A program made the position numbers and the translations under genes. The notes under the pieces were generated by a model, which worked only from the letters and a program-made list of their open reading frames with translations, had not been told where the DNA came from and did no database searches. A stretch of DNA of 14,254 nt from positions 1 to 14,254 of the forward strand of contig CAYNBI010000095.1 in the NCBI GenBank assembly GCA_964395315.1, written 5' to 3'. Origin of the DNA: CAVORB01 sp964395315. GTDB taxonomy: Bacteria; Pseudomonadota; Gammaproteobacteria; Chromatiales; Chromatiaceae. Shown here in pieces: positions 1 to 7,030 of this stretch (positions within the stretch are counted from its first letter, which is position 1; every line of letters starts with the position of its first letter).

Positions 1-2
1 AG

Positions 3-902
3 GCCTGGGAAGACTTCCTCGACATGTGCATCGGCCAGTGCGGCATCTGGGCGGGTGAGAATATCGAGCCGGAGAAGAAGAACTCCGAGCTCATGCCGAC
101 CGAGCCCTACCTGCTCGGCTCCCACTCCGGCTGCTGCGGTATCTGGGTTTCGGGTCCCGAGGACGTCGGTGCCCCGACCAGCGAGATCGAGGCGGGCGTG
201 CCCGATCATCTGCCCTCCGGTTGGAACTGGGGCTATCGCGCCATGACCACTGTGACCGGTCTGTTCACCGCCGGGGACGGCGTCGGCGCCTCCGGCCACA
301 AGTTCTCTTCCGGCTCCCATGCCGAGGGTCGCCTGGCCGCGAAGGCCATGGTCAAGTTCGTCATGGACAACAAGGACTGGACCCCTGAGTTGGACACCGA
401 CGTGGATACCCTCATCGAGGAGATCTATCGCCCGGTGCGCAATTTCCTGGAGCACAAGGACTACTCGACCGCGATCGATGTGAACCCCAACTACATCACC
501 CCGCGGATGTTGCAGTTCCGCCTGCAGAAGATCATGGACGAGTACGTGGCCGGTGTGTCGACCTACTACACCACCAACGCCCATATGCTGGAGCAGGCCG
601 AGCAGAAGCTGGAAAAGCTGAAGGAAGACTCGCTGAAGATGCGTGCCAAGGACCTCCACGAGCTGTTGCGGGCTTGGGAGAACTATCACCGCATCCTCAC
701 GGCCGAGGCACATATGAAGCACATCCAGTTCCGTGAGGAGTCGCGTTACCCGGGCTTCTACTATCGGATGGACCACAACGTGGTCGACGAGGAGAACTGG
801 CATTGCTTCGTCAACTCCATCTACGACAAGGAGTCGAAGCAGTGGACCTGCTTCAGACGCGCCCACGCGGACTTGGTGGACAAGTCGAAGCTCTTCAAGT
901 GA
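3..902 (+). CDS. aprA: Adenylylsulfate reductase alpha subunit, C-terminal half (5' end outside window)
   Basis: This is the flavoprotein subunit of cytoplasmic APS reductase, which interconverts APS and sulfite plus AMP; in sulfur oxidisers it is thought to run towards APS. The reading frame is open from base 3 and has no start in the window, so about 299 of roughly 620-660 residues are visible. The fragment shows GSHSGCCGIWVSGPEDVG (residues 39-56), then the C-terminal FAD-contacting segment GLFTAGDGVGASGHKFSSGS (86-105) typical of the fumarate reductase/AprA flavoprotein superfamily. His99 there probably corresponds to the active-site histidine of characterised AprA (inference). The helical C-terminal tail is rich in His, Tyr and charged residues, as in the family. 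aprB normally lies just upstream and would be outside the window. A strong terminator follows at 961-992, so no qmo genes are co-transcribed downstream; electron transfer may use AprM or a distant Qmo complex (inference). Confidence 0.96.
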   Translation, partial: AWEDFLDMCIGQCGIWAGENIEPEKKNSELMPTEPYLLGSHSGCCGIWVSGPEDVGAPTSEIEAGVPDHLPSGWNWGYRAMTTVTGLFTAGDGVGASGHKFSSGSHAEGRLAAKAMVKFVMDNKDWTPELDTDVDTLIEEIYRPVRNFLEHKDYSTAIDVNPNYITPRMLQFRLQKIMDEYVAGVSTYYTTNAHMLEQAEQKLEKLKEDSLKMRAKDLHELLRAWENYHRILTAEAHMKHIQFREESRYPGFYYRMDHNVVDEENWHCFVNSIYDKESKQWTCFRRAHADLVDKSKLFK

Positions 903-908
903 TCACGG

Positions 909-929
909 GCGCGGCCCCCTAGGCCGCGC
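909..929 (+). other. GC-rich stem-loop directly after aprA
   Basis: This is a perfect 8-bp inverted repeat (909-916 with 922-929, GCGCGGCC arms) around a 5-nt loop, 7 bases after the aprA stop. It has no T-tract, so it is unlikely to terminate transcription alone. It may protect the 3' end of the apr mRNA or act together with the stronger hairpin at 961-992. Confidence 0.55.
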
Positions 930-960
930 ATCCTCGCTCCGCGAAACGCAAAATGAAGTG

Positions 961-992
961 ATCCGGGCGCCGCGAGGCGCCTGGATTTTTTT
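961..992 (+). terminator. Rho-independent terminator of the apr operon
   Basis: An 11-bp stem (961-971 with 976-986, including one G-T wobble at 965/982) is capped by the four-base loop GCGA, a GNRA-type tetraloop. The stem runs straight into seven consecutive T residues (986-992). This is a textbook intrinsic terminator on the + strand, 60-90 bases after the aprA stop codon, and separates apr from the next gene. Confidence 0.9.
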
Positions 993-1011
993 CTCCGAGA
1001 ACATGCAGTCG

Positions 1012-1042
1012 GCAAATGAACGCGAATTCCCGCTTCATTTGC
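1012..1042. repeat. Inverted repeat upstream of the cysteine-cluster gene
   Basis: Arms GCAAATGAA (1012-1020) and TTCATTTGC (1034-1042) are perfectly complementary. Inside them, after a one-base bulge at 1021, GCG (1022-1024) can pair with CGC (1031-1033) around a 6-base loop. The element lies between the apr terminator and the start at 1114. It has no T-tract after it, so an operator or mRNA leader structure is more plausible than a terminator. The role is inferred only from position and symmetry. Confidence 0.5.
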
Positions 1043-1113
1043 TTCCATTGTGCGGATTTCCGCCGATACGACCCCAGGTTAACAGCGATTGTCATGCGAG
1101 GATAATTTGCGTC

Positions 1114-2043
1114 ATGAGCGACGCGACATTCGATATCCCGTTCAAGAGCCCGAATTTGCCGCAGACGTTGAGGGGCGATACCCGGTTCAAGTTCAGATGC
1201 TACAGAGGCATCTCCTGCTTCAACGAATGTTGCAAGCAGGCCGACGTCACCCTCACCCCCTATGATGTCCTGCGCCTTAAAAAACGCTTCGGCACGACCT
1301 CGGAGGAGTTCCTCAAGCAATACACGGTTCCCTTCCAGATGGATGCCGACGGGGTTCCGGGGCTCAAGCTGCGCACCGATGACGATGGCATTTGCGTGAT
1401 GCTGGACGGAGAGAACGGCTGTGGGGTCTACGAGGACCGGCCCACCGTCTGTCGTTATTACCCGGTGGCCCTGCTGAATATGCGCAAGAAGGACGCATCC
1501 CAGGCCGAGGAGAGCTACTCCATGATCGTAGAGGATCACTGCAAGGGGCATCTCGAGGACCGCGAGATCAGTATCGATGACTATCGAGCCGAGCAGGGGG
1601 TTAAGGAGTACGACGACCGCAACCGCGACTGGTACCGGCTGATCCTCAAGAAGAAGTCCGCCGGACCCGGTGTCGGGCGCCCGTCCGAGATGAGCCTGCA
1701 GTTGTTCTTCATGGCGTCCTACAATCTGGACATGTTCCGCCGGTTCGTCCTGAGCGAGAACTTCCGCCGTACCTACAAGCTTAACGACACTTTTTACGAG
1801 GCGGTGGCGAAGGACGACTCGATCCTGCTGGATTTTGCCTTTCAGTTCCTGCGGCAGGTCCTGTTCGCCGAGAAGACCATCGCGGAGGCGGAGGACGCTT
1901 GGGAGTGGCGGGTCCAGGCGCGCAAGGAGGTGTGGGAGCTGCGAACCCAAGCGGAGCTGGCGAAAAAGAAGAGGGAGGAGCACGACAAGTACCGCATCGA
2001 CGCCGAGTGCAGCGACGAGTCCTGCGGCGACAAGCTGGGGTGA
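1114..2043 (+). CDS. YkgJ-family cysteine-cluster protein (putative Zn/Fe-chelating)
   Basis: The protein has 309 residues and begins with the CxxxxxCxxxCC motif of the YkgJ (zinc/iron-chelating) family: Cys29, Cys35, Cys39 and Cys40. Cys94, Cys103, Cys113 and Cys143 follow, including the family-typical segment CGVYEDRPTVCRYYP (103-117). The N-terminal ~150 residues are therefore the metal-binding domain; the remainder is a helical extension ending in a Lys/Glu-rich, probably coiled-coil stretch and two more cysteines (299, 304). ATG 1114 was chosen because homology begins just after it and a GCGAGGA stretch lies about 11 bases upstream. The frame stays open back to 733, but that part overlaps aprA and the terminator. 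The gene has no signal peptide, so a cytoplasmic metalloprotein is likely. Function is unknown; the place beside apr suggests a link to sulfur metabolism (inference). Confidence 0.88.
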   Translation: MSDATFDIPFKSPNLPQTLRGDTRFKFRCYRGISCFNECCKQADVTLTPYDVLRLKKRFGTTSEEFLKQYTVPFQMDADGVPGLKLRTDDDGICVMLDGENGCGVYEDRPTVCRYYPVALLNMRKKDASQAEESYSMIVEDHCKGHLEDREISIDDYRAEQGVKEYDDRNRDWYRLILKKKSAGPGVGRPSEMSLQLFFMASYNLDMFRRFVLSENFRRTYKLNDTFYEAVAKDDSILLDFAFQFLRQVLFAEKTIAEAEDAWEWRVQARKEVWELRTQAELAKKKREEHDKYRIDAECSDESCGDKLG

Positions 2044-2191
2044 GGTTGGCTGGAGCTATGGCGAAGACGCGGCTGCTGCGCTAGAGTCGGGCTTGTTCCG
2101 CATTCCGCGCGAGGTCCGGGCGATGGCTCTGTGGTCGCTTCCGCGGCTTTTCGTGCAAGCTTCAACCCTGCCCAAGTGACCGCCGATTGAT

Positions 2192-2206
2192 CGGGCATAC
2201 TGCCCG
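2192..2206. repeat. Short inverted repeat before the cupin gene
   Basis: CGGGCA (2192-2197) and TGCCCG (2201-2206) form a perfect 6-bp palindrome with a 3-base centre, 8 bases before the Shine-Dalgarno at 2214-2219. The rest of the 185-base intergenic region (2044-2228) shows no convincing gene or promoter. It could be a small operator or leader hairpin, but chance occurrence is quite possible at this GC content. Confidence 0.3.
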
Positions 2207-2228
2207 CCACACCGGAGGGATCGTTTCC

Positions 2229-2735
2229 ATGGTCGATGGCGCCAAGAAAGATCGGCAATCGGCAACCGCCGAAGGCCACTTGACGCAAGATCTGCTGGAG
2301 GGTGTGCGTCTCAAAGAGGTACCGAACCTCATCACCCGCAACGGCATCACCACCGAGCTGTACCGGCCCGAGTGGCCGGTCGGTCCGGATCAGGTCCGAC
2401 ACATGATCCACGTCATCCTGCGCGGTGATGCCTTGTCCGCGTGGCACATGCACGAGATGCAGACAGACACCTTTTTCGTCACGGACGGCACCATCAAGGT
2501 CATCCTTTTCGACGACCGTCCGGGGTCTCCCACACAGGGGAAGGGCAATGTGTTTCACCTCAGCCGCATGCGGCCGACACTGGTCACCGTCCCGCCAGGG
2601 ATCTGGCATGGCCTGAAAAATCTGGAGAAAACGCAGAGTGGTTTCATCAACTACTTCGACCGGCCGTACGATTACGCCGACCCGGACGAGTGGAGGTTGC
2701 CGCCGGATACCGAGAAGATTCCGTTCCGGTTCTGA
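2229..2735 (+). CDS. RmlC-like cupin, dTDP-4-dehydrorhamnose 3,5-epimerase family
   Basis: This 168-residue protein is a single cupin domain of the RmlC/WxcM-like sugar epimerase or isomerase type, acting on nucleotide-linked 4-keto sugars in the cytoplasm. Visible family features are the core AWHMHEMQTDTFFV (71-84), with His73 and His75, then IKVILFDDRPGSPT (89-102), the VPPGIWHGLKNL stretch (121-132) with Trp126 and His127, and the closing YDYADPDEWRLP (147-158). The length is near the usual ~180. ATG 2229 follows a strong GGAGGG (2214-2219) at 9-base spacing; the in-frame ATG at 2187 lacks one and adds non-homologous residues. The canonical LRGxHxQ catalytic-His motif of true RmlC is replaced by SAWHMHEMQ, so this is a divergent relative, not a confirmed rhamnose-pathway enzyme. 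Its neighbours, an aldolase and a glycosyltransferase, support a role in making or decorating a glycan (inference). Confidence 0.82.
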   Translation: MVDGAKKDRQSATAEGHLTQDLLEGVRLKEVPNLITRNGITTELYRPEWPVGPDQVRHMIHVILRGDALSAWHMHEMQTDTFFVTDGTIKVILFDDRPGSPTQGKGNVFHLSRMRPTLVTVPPGIWHGLKNLEKTQSGFINYFDRPYDYADPDEWRLPPDTEKIPFRF

Positions 2736-2800
2736 ATCGACAACCTGGCTGGCTCTGCGTTGGGCCCAGGCTTGAATCGTTGCGACGTGCGGTGTGACCG

Positions 2801-3613
2801 ATGAGCTACGGTAGCGACTTTGTGCTGACGCTCTTTACGAATGATCCTGGGTTGGCGAGAGCAGGAAACGACGCGGGTATCGACCGCATCGGGCTCGATC
2901 TGGAGACCATCGGGAAGCAAAAGCGCCAGGACCCGGCCAAGGCGTGGATCTCGGACCACGAGATTCACCAGCTCCAGGAGATCAGGGAAGTGCTGACTGG
3001 TGCTGCGTTGTTCACGCGGACCAACCCGATCCACGCGAGTTCCCGGGACGAGATCGACCAGCTGATCGATCACGGCGTGCAGGTGCTGATGCTGCCGATG
3101 TTCCGGACGATCAAGGAGGCCGCGACCTTTGTCGACCTCGTGGACGGTCGCGCCACGGTCTCGCTCTTGGTCGAGACCGCGTCGGCGGCCATGCGGCTCC
3201 GTGAGATCGTCAAGCTCCCAGGCGTCGACGAGGTGCACTTCGGGCTCAACGACATGTACCTGGACATGAATCTGTCCAACCATTTCGAGGTGTTGGCGTC
3301 CGGGCTTCTGGACATGCTCGCGGATATCGTGTCGTCCGCTGGCATACCCTTCGGCTTCGCCGGCATCGGGAGGGTCGAGGACAAGCGGCTTCCGATGCCG
3401 CCGGGTCTGATCTACGCCCAGTATCCACGTCTGGGCGCGACGCGCGCCCTGGTTGCTCGCGTGTTCTACTCCCCCGATTACCGCGATATCGACTTGCCCC
3501 GGGAGATAGGCGCCGCGCGGAACGCCTTGGACCGGTGGTACAAGGCTGGCAAAGAGGAGCAGGAGTTGGCCCTGGAATCACTGCGCCGCAAGGTCACTGG
3601 GTGGGTTGCTTGA
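2801..3613 (+). CDS. HpcH/HpaI aldolase / citrate lyase-like family protein
   Basis: This 270-residue protein has the TIM-barrel pattern of the HpcH/HpaI class II aldolase/citrate lyase beta family, which cleaves or forms C-C bonds with pyruvate-like or acyl-CoA substrates using a divalent metal. Hallmarks are GIDRIGLDLE (26-35), TRTNP with Arg73 (72-76, the usual carboxylate-binding Arg), LMLPMF (96-101), LVETASA with Glu125 (metal ligand in the family) and HFGLNDMYLDM with Asp151 (second metal ligand position). All key positions seem present, so an active enzyme is likely; the substrate cannot be told. ATG 2801 is the only good start (an in-frame stop lies just upstream), but its ribosome-binding site is weak. 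It lies 65 bases after the epimerase gene and 120 bases before the glycosyltransferase, probably one operon. Related aldolases in sugar clusters suggest a keto-sugar or sugar-acid substrate (inference). Confidence 0.8.
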   Translation: MSYGSDFVLTLFTNDPGLARAGNDAGIDRIGLDLETIGKQKRQDPAKAWISDHEIHQLQEIREVLTGAALFTRTNPIHASSRDEIDQLIDHGVQVLMLPMFRTIKEAATFVDLVDGRATVSLLVETASAAMRLREIVKLPGVDEVHFGLNDMYLDMNLSNHFEVLASGLLDMLADIVSSAGIPFGFAGIGRVEDKRLPMPPGLIYAQYPRLGATRALVARVFYSPDYRDIDLPREIGAARNALDRWYKAGKEEQELALESLRRKVTGWVA

Positions 3614-3733
3614 TGCGTTCTCCCTCCAAGCACGAGGTGAGCACCGACCTATTCCCTGCATCCGGAGCCGCGCCAAGCTCCACCAGCAAGGCGATCCCCC
3701 GTCCTTACCGATTTCTATATCTGTCCGCACGGA

Positions 3734-4858
3734 ATGAGCGCAGCCAGTCTCGTCTTCTATGACACCTCGAGCGCTTACTACTCGGGCTATTACCTGACCG
3801 GTTTCCGCGCCATCAGCACTGAGCAGGACTTACGGGTTCGCGTCTCGAACGCGCTGCCCCCCCGATTGGCGCCGGCGGTCAGGGACGCCGAGTGGCAGCA
3901 TCTGCTGTTCGCCATGGCGCTGTTCAGGCTCCGGGTCGGGGACAGGGAATGGTTCTTTTGCATCGACGCCCACGACGCCAATGCGTTGGACGCTCCCGGT
4001 AAGCCGGGCGGGTACCACCTGCCGCTGCTTCGATCCGTGGATGCCTGGTTCAAGGTCAACTACAACCCTGCGGTGGTAGATCGCACCCCGGAGCTGAGGC
4101 CTCATCGGGACAAGATCCGCGGCATTGCTCAGTTCTTTCCGATCCGTCCGGCAATGAGGCTCGCGCTGTGTCGCAGGCTGGTATTGCCGACGACCCTGTT
4201 CGGATTTCGGCCGGGTCTGGGCCACAAGCAGCCCTACGTTGGAGCGATGGCCGATGCAAGAAAGCGTCTGGCAGAGCTGCGAAACTTCCCAACCTTCAGC
4301 GAGATCATCGGTTGCCGAGGCATCCCCAAGGACATCGACATCTTCTTCGTGACCAGCTACCGCGGAAACGCTCGCCACGCCAATGAGATGGCGCAGCGCT
4401 ACCGGCTTATCAAAAAGCTTCGCGTCACGCACGGTCTCAGCGTCGCCACAGGCTTTAGCAGCTTTAGCGATTTGCCGGACAAGTATGCGGACGTCCATCA
4501 TCCGCGCCTCGACCGAGAGGAATATACCCGCACCCTGGCGAGATCCAGAGTGGCGGTTTATACGCAGGGGATGGAGGGCTGCATATCTTCCAAGTTCAGC
4601 CTGTCCATGGCGGTCGGAAATGCAGTGGTCGGTGAGCCCCTGCTGAACAATCCCGACCTGGTGAAAGAAAACCCTCATCTTGCGGAGCAGTTCGCCTGGC
4701 GTGACGCGGATGAGATCGCCGCGCGAGCCGTTGACCTTGCGAGCCGCCAACCCGGTAAGGCCAGGGAGCTGGGCGCGCTGAACGCGGCCATGTTCGATCG
4801 CCAGATCGCACCGCGGGCCGTCGCGGAATACGTCCTGCGAACCTTGTCGGCGCGATGA
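3734..4858 (+). CDS. Putative glycosyltransferase (exostosin/GT-B-like C-terminal half)
   Basis: The protein has 374 residues with no signal peptide or clear membrane segment. The N-terminal half (FYDTSSAYYSGYYLTGF at 8-24, then FFCIDAHDAN at 74-83) is not one I recognise. The C-terminal half looks like the nucleotide-sugar-binding lobe of a GT-B or exostosin-like transferase: DIFFVTSYRGN (202-212), YTRTLARSRVAVYTQGMEGC (264-283), ISSKFSLSMAVGNAVVGEPL (284-303), then a helical tail. The EGC-ISSKF-MAxGxAVVGEPL pattern resembles the donor-binding region of such enzymes. ATG 3734 is the first usable start after an in-frame stop at 3638; only a weak GGA precedes it, so the start is uncertain. It follows the epimerase and aldolase genes on the same strand, which supports a glycan-building role. 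Acceptor and donor are unknown. Confidence 0.65.
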   Translation: MSAASLVFYDTSSAYYSGYYLTGFRAISTEQDLRVRVSNALPPRLAPAVRDAEWQHLLFAMALFRLRVGDREWFFCIDAHDANALDAPGKPGGYHLPLLRSVDAWFKVNYNPAVVDRTPELRPHRDKIRGIAQFFPIRPAMRLALCRRLVLPTTLFGFRPGLGHKQPYVGAMADARKRLAELRNFPTFSEIIGCRGIPKDIDIFFVTSYRGNARHANEMAQRYRLIKKLRVTHGLSVATGFSSFSDLPDKYADVHHPRLDREEYTRTLARSRVAVYTQGMEGCISSKFSLSMAVGNAVVGEPLLNNPDLVKENPHLAEQFAWRDADEIAARAVDLASRQPGKARELGALNAAMFDRQIAPRAVAEYVLRTLSAR

Positions 4859-5193
4859 GCGGCGTCTGCCAGACGATTCGCTTCGATGGCCGCACGTTGC
4901 CCCTGGTGGCGACCTGATACAAGATGTCTGCGGACGCGGCGCGGACCACTTGGTCACTCGTGTCCCCTGCGCACTTCGCATCTTGGGCGCACGCTGTCAT
5001 TGTGCATCGGGAGCTACGGCCGGGCTTGAGGCCCACGCGGAAATTGGCGCTCTTGCTCAGCCGCGCTGTCCGTGTCACCGGATTCACGAGATCGTACGGC
5101 GTCTCAGGTCGCGATCTCGCACCAATTGCCTGGGCTGTCAGCGATGGCCTTCGTCAGTGAACCGATTCATCCGATACGCACCTGGAGACGGCC
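4859..5193. other. Intergenic stretch without a convincing gene
   Basis: This region holds no ORF with recognisable homology and no tRNA-like fold. Short frames (for example 4924-5160, +) have atypical composition and no ribosome-binding site. A small 5-bp hairpin lies at 4863-4875 just after the glycosyltransferase stop, without a T-run. The only notable structure is the inverted repeat at 5087-5119. The promoter of the DUF2914 gene should lie here, but I cannot place a clear -35/-10 pair. Confidence 0.6.
5087..5119. repeat. 8-bp inverted repeat upstream of the DUF2914 gene
   Basis: CGAGATCG (5087-5094) and CGATCTCG (5112-5119) are perfect inverted copies separated by 17 bases; the distance between arm centres is 25 bases. 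Its place 75-107 bases upstream of the ATG at 5194, in otherwise featureless DNA, makes it a candidate operator. No T-tract follows, so it is not a terminator. Confidence 0.4.
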
Positions 5194-6351
5194 ATGGTCG
5201 ACCAGTCCCCTAGGCGGGAGATCAAAGTAAAGATCACGAAACCCGAGCCGAAAGGCGAGCCGAAACCCGAGTACATTTACCACTGGGATCGCATCATCAG
5301 CGCGGCGGTGGCCCTCCTGCTGGTGCTCGGCCTGACTGGGTACGGTCTCCATGCCTGGCTGCGGTCGCCGACTCCGCTCGCGGGTCCGAAGCTTGGAGAC
5401 GCGCGGGAGCTGGCCCCCATGGGCGCCGGTCCCACCGCACAACCCGGGGATGAGCCCCAAGAAGCCACGCACCCGTCCTCCCTGCCGGCGCAAGGCGCCC
5501 CCGTTACAGAAGGAGTGGCTGTCGCTTCCGATGATGATCCCGCGATGCCGGCTGAGAAGCCCGTGATGGTGTCCGGGGCCGTACGGCCGCCGGTGCAAGG
5601 GGAACCGATCGACGAACAAGTTCCGCTGCAGGTGATCGCGGAGAACGAGGGCGTCGACCCGGCTCCAGCTGGGAAGGCCGAGGACCTGCCCGTGCGAATA
5701 GACGAGGCGAAAGCGTCTCACCCGCCTCCGCGTGATGAGATTTCGCAGCCGGCGTTGTCCTCCCAGGTGGACGACCGCCGCGCCGCTGCCGCGCAGCCGC
5801 TTCCCCCTGAATCCGATGCGGAGCCGCAGCCGTTTGCCGAGCAAGCGCCCCCGCGCGAGACCGGCCCCGAACCGTCTTCCCCGGACGCAGCGGTGGCTCC
5901 GCTCGAGCTGCGGTCGGAACCTGCCCCCGATGTCGCGGAGGACCGAACCGTCGAGGCGGCCGAAACGACCGCCGCAGAGGACGGTCAAGGCCGATTTCGC
6001 GCAGCCAGTACCGCAGTCGCCTCCTCGGCGGTCAAGCGGTTCGTGCTGGCTCGATCGGTCGAGGGCAACGAGCCGAGGGGCGGCCTCGATGACATCGTGC
6101 CGGACGCCAAGGGCGTGGTTGAGGTGTCCTCGTTCAGCGAGGTTATTGGCCTTGCGGGAAGAGTCCTCGAATACCGCTGGCTGCATGAGGGCGAGCAGGT
6201 CTTGCGCATCCGTGTTCCGGTTGCCGCCGAGCGTTGGCGCAGCCACGCCAGCAAGCGGATTTACCCGAGCATGAGAGGCGAATGGCGGGTGGAGCTGCGC
6301 GATGCGAACGGAAACCTGCTCGCAAACGCAGAATTCGTGTACCGGCCCTGA
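5194..6351 (+). CDS. Membrane-anchored DUF2914 domain protein
   Basis: The protein has 385 residues in three parts. A short Lys/Arg/Pro-rich N-terminal tail precedes one membrane segment (about 34-55, IISAAVALLLVLGLTGYGLH), giving an N-in single-pass topology. A long Pro/Glu/Ala-rich low-complexity linker follows (about 57-275). The C-terminal domain (about 279-385) matches DUF2914: RFVLARSVEGNEP, VLEYRWLHEGE, WRSHASKRIYP, then GEWRVELRDANGNLLA near the end. In the family this beta-rich domain is periplasmic and of unknown function. The ATG at 5194 has GGAGA close upstream (5184-5188) and leaves a sensible N-terminus. The gene stands alone on the + strand, with the convergent norD-like pseudogene ending 66 bases away. 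The linker could span the periplasm or peptidoglycan (inference). Confidence 0.85.
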   Translation: MVDQSPRREIKVKITKPEPKGEPKPEYIYHWDRIISAAVALLLVLGLTGYGLHAWLRSPTPLAGPKLGDARELAPMGAGPTAQPGDEPQEATHPSSLPAQGAPVTEGVAVASDDDPAMPAEKPVMVSGAVRPPVQGEPIDEQVPLQVIAENEGVDPAPAGKAEDLPVRIDEAKASHPPPRDEISQPALSSQVDDRRAAAAQPLPPESDAEPQPFAEQAPPRETGPEPSSPDAAVAPLELRSEPAPDVAEDRTVEAAETTAAEDGQGRFRAASTAVASSAVKRFVLARSVEGNEPRGGLDDIVPDAKGVVEVSSFSEVIGLAGRVLEYRWLHEGEQVLRIRVPVAAERWRSHASKRIYPSMRGEWRVELRDANGNLLANAEFVYRP

Positions 6352-6417
6352 GCCAGGGTAGGAGACATCACGCTGTGGTCCTGCCGCACGCGATGGGGGG
6401 CCAGCGCTCAGCCCGGC

Positions 6418-7008
6418 TCAGGCGGTCAGTCGTCGGCAGGTCTCCGAGACCTTACAGGGTAGCTGCTCTACCGCGTCCACAATCGTGTAATTGACCGCCC
6501 CGCACGTATGGGGCACATAGTACTGCCCCTGCTTGTCGATGGTGATGCAGAAGGGGGGTGCCGCTGCGCTTGGCCTCGATCAGGGCGCGGCGGGTGTTCT
6601 CGATCCCGTACTCGCTGCGGTACTCGTCGCTGTAGCCGTCGGAGAGCGTGGCCCGGATGCGGTTCTTGGCCTCGACGCCGTTCAGGATCTCCGTCAGGTG
6701 GCGGATGGCGACCCCCATGCGGGAAAGTCCTTGGCTTCGATGCCGGCGATGCGGGCCTTGATGTCGTCGCCGTAGGCACCCTCGAAACACTTGATGCGAT
6801 AAGTCTCGCCGCGCTTGCTGGTCATGCCCGACAAGCCGTCAATGGCGTAGCGGTCACTCAGGGTTTCCAGTGCCTCGCACAGAAGCAGGAGCGCCTCGCG
6901 CTCGGCCTTGTTGAGCCAGCCCCGCGTGGACCCGCTCATGTCCGCCATGAACATCACCGCGATGTTGCGTTCGACCCAGTCCAGCCGGATGAAGAGGCGC
7001 TCGGACAT
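6418..7008 (-). pseudogene. Decayed norD/cbbO-type von Willebrand factor A gene (C-terminal remnant)
   Basis: This is a remnant of a NorD/CbbO-family vWA protein, normally an activation factor working with a MoxR-type AAA+ ATPase. The first frame starts at ATG 7008 and shows ERNIAVMFMADMSGST, with the MIDAS DxSxS motif, then EREALLLLCEALETL. At about 6721-6724 one base is missing and homology jumps frame to MGVAIRHLTEILNGVEAKNR. At the six-base C run (6553-6558, G on the + strand) homology jumps again to FCITIDKQGQYYVPHTCGAVNYT and ends at a TGA (6418-6420). Only about 195 of 600 or more residues remain; the N-terminus is gone, and the upstream DNA is the DUF302 gene in another frame. Conserved residues have also drifted (for example YAIDGLSG where YAIYGFSG is usual). 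Two frameshifts plus truncation argue for a dead gene, though sequencing error at the C run cannot be excluded. Confidence 0.85.
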
Positions 7009-7030
7009 CTCCAGGCCCTGTTGCGCGTCG

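Noticed and set aside
733..1113. Upstream extension of the cysteine-cluster protein frame
   Set aside because: It overlaps aprA in another frame and runs through the apr terminator; homology and a plausible ribosome-binding site begin at 1114.
919..1983. 354-codon open frame on the minus strand
   Set aside because: It is antisense to the YkgJ-type gene with no recognisable domain, as expected from codon bias in GC-rich DNA.
3613..3762. 49-codon frame starting in the aldolase stop (TGATG overlap)
   Set aside because: The peptide has no homology or hydrophobic pattern and overlaps the start of the glycosyltransferase gene; coupling looks accidental.
3830..4981. 383-codon open frame on the minus strand
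   Set aside because: It is antisense to the glycosyltransferase-like gene; its composition is that of a shadow frame and it has no motif.
5167..6246. 359-codon open frame on the minus strand
   Set aside because: It is antisense to the DUF2914 gene; Arg/Gly/Leu-rich without domain signals, while the + frame has a membrane segment and a known domain.
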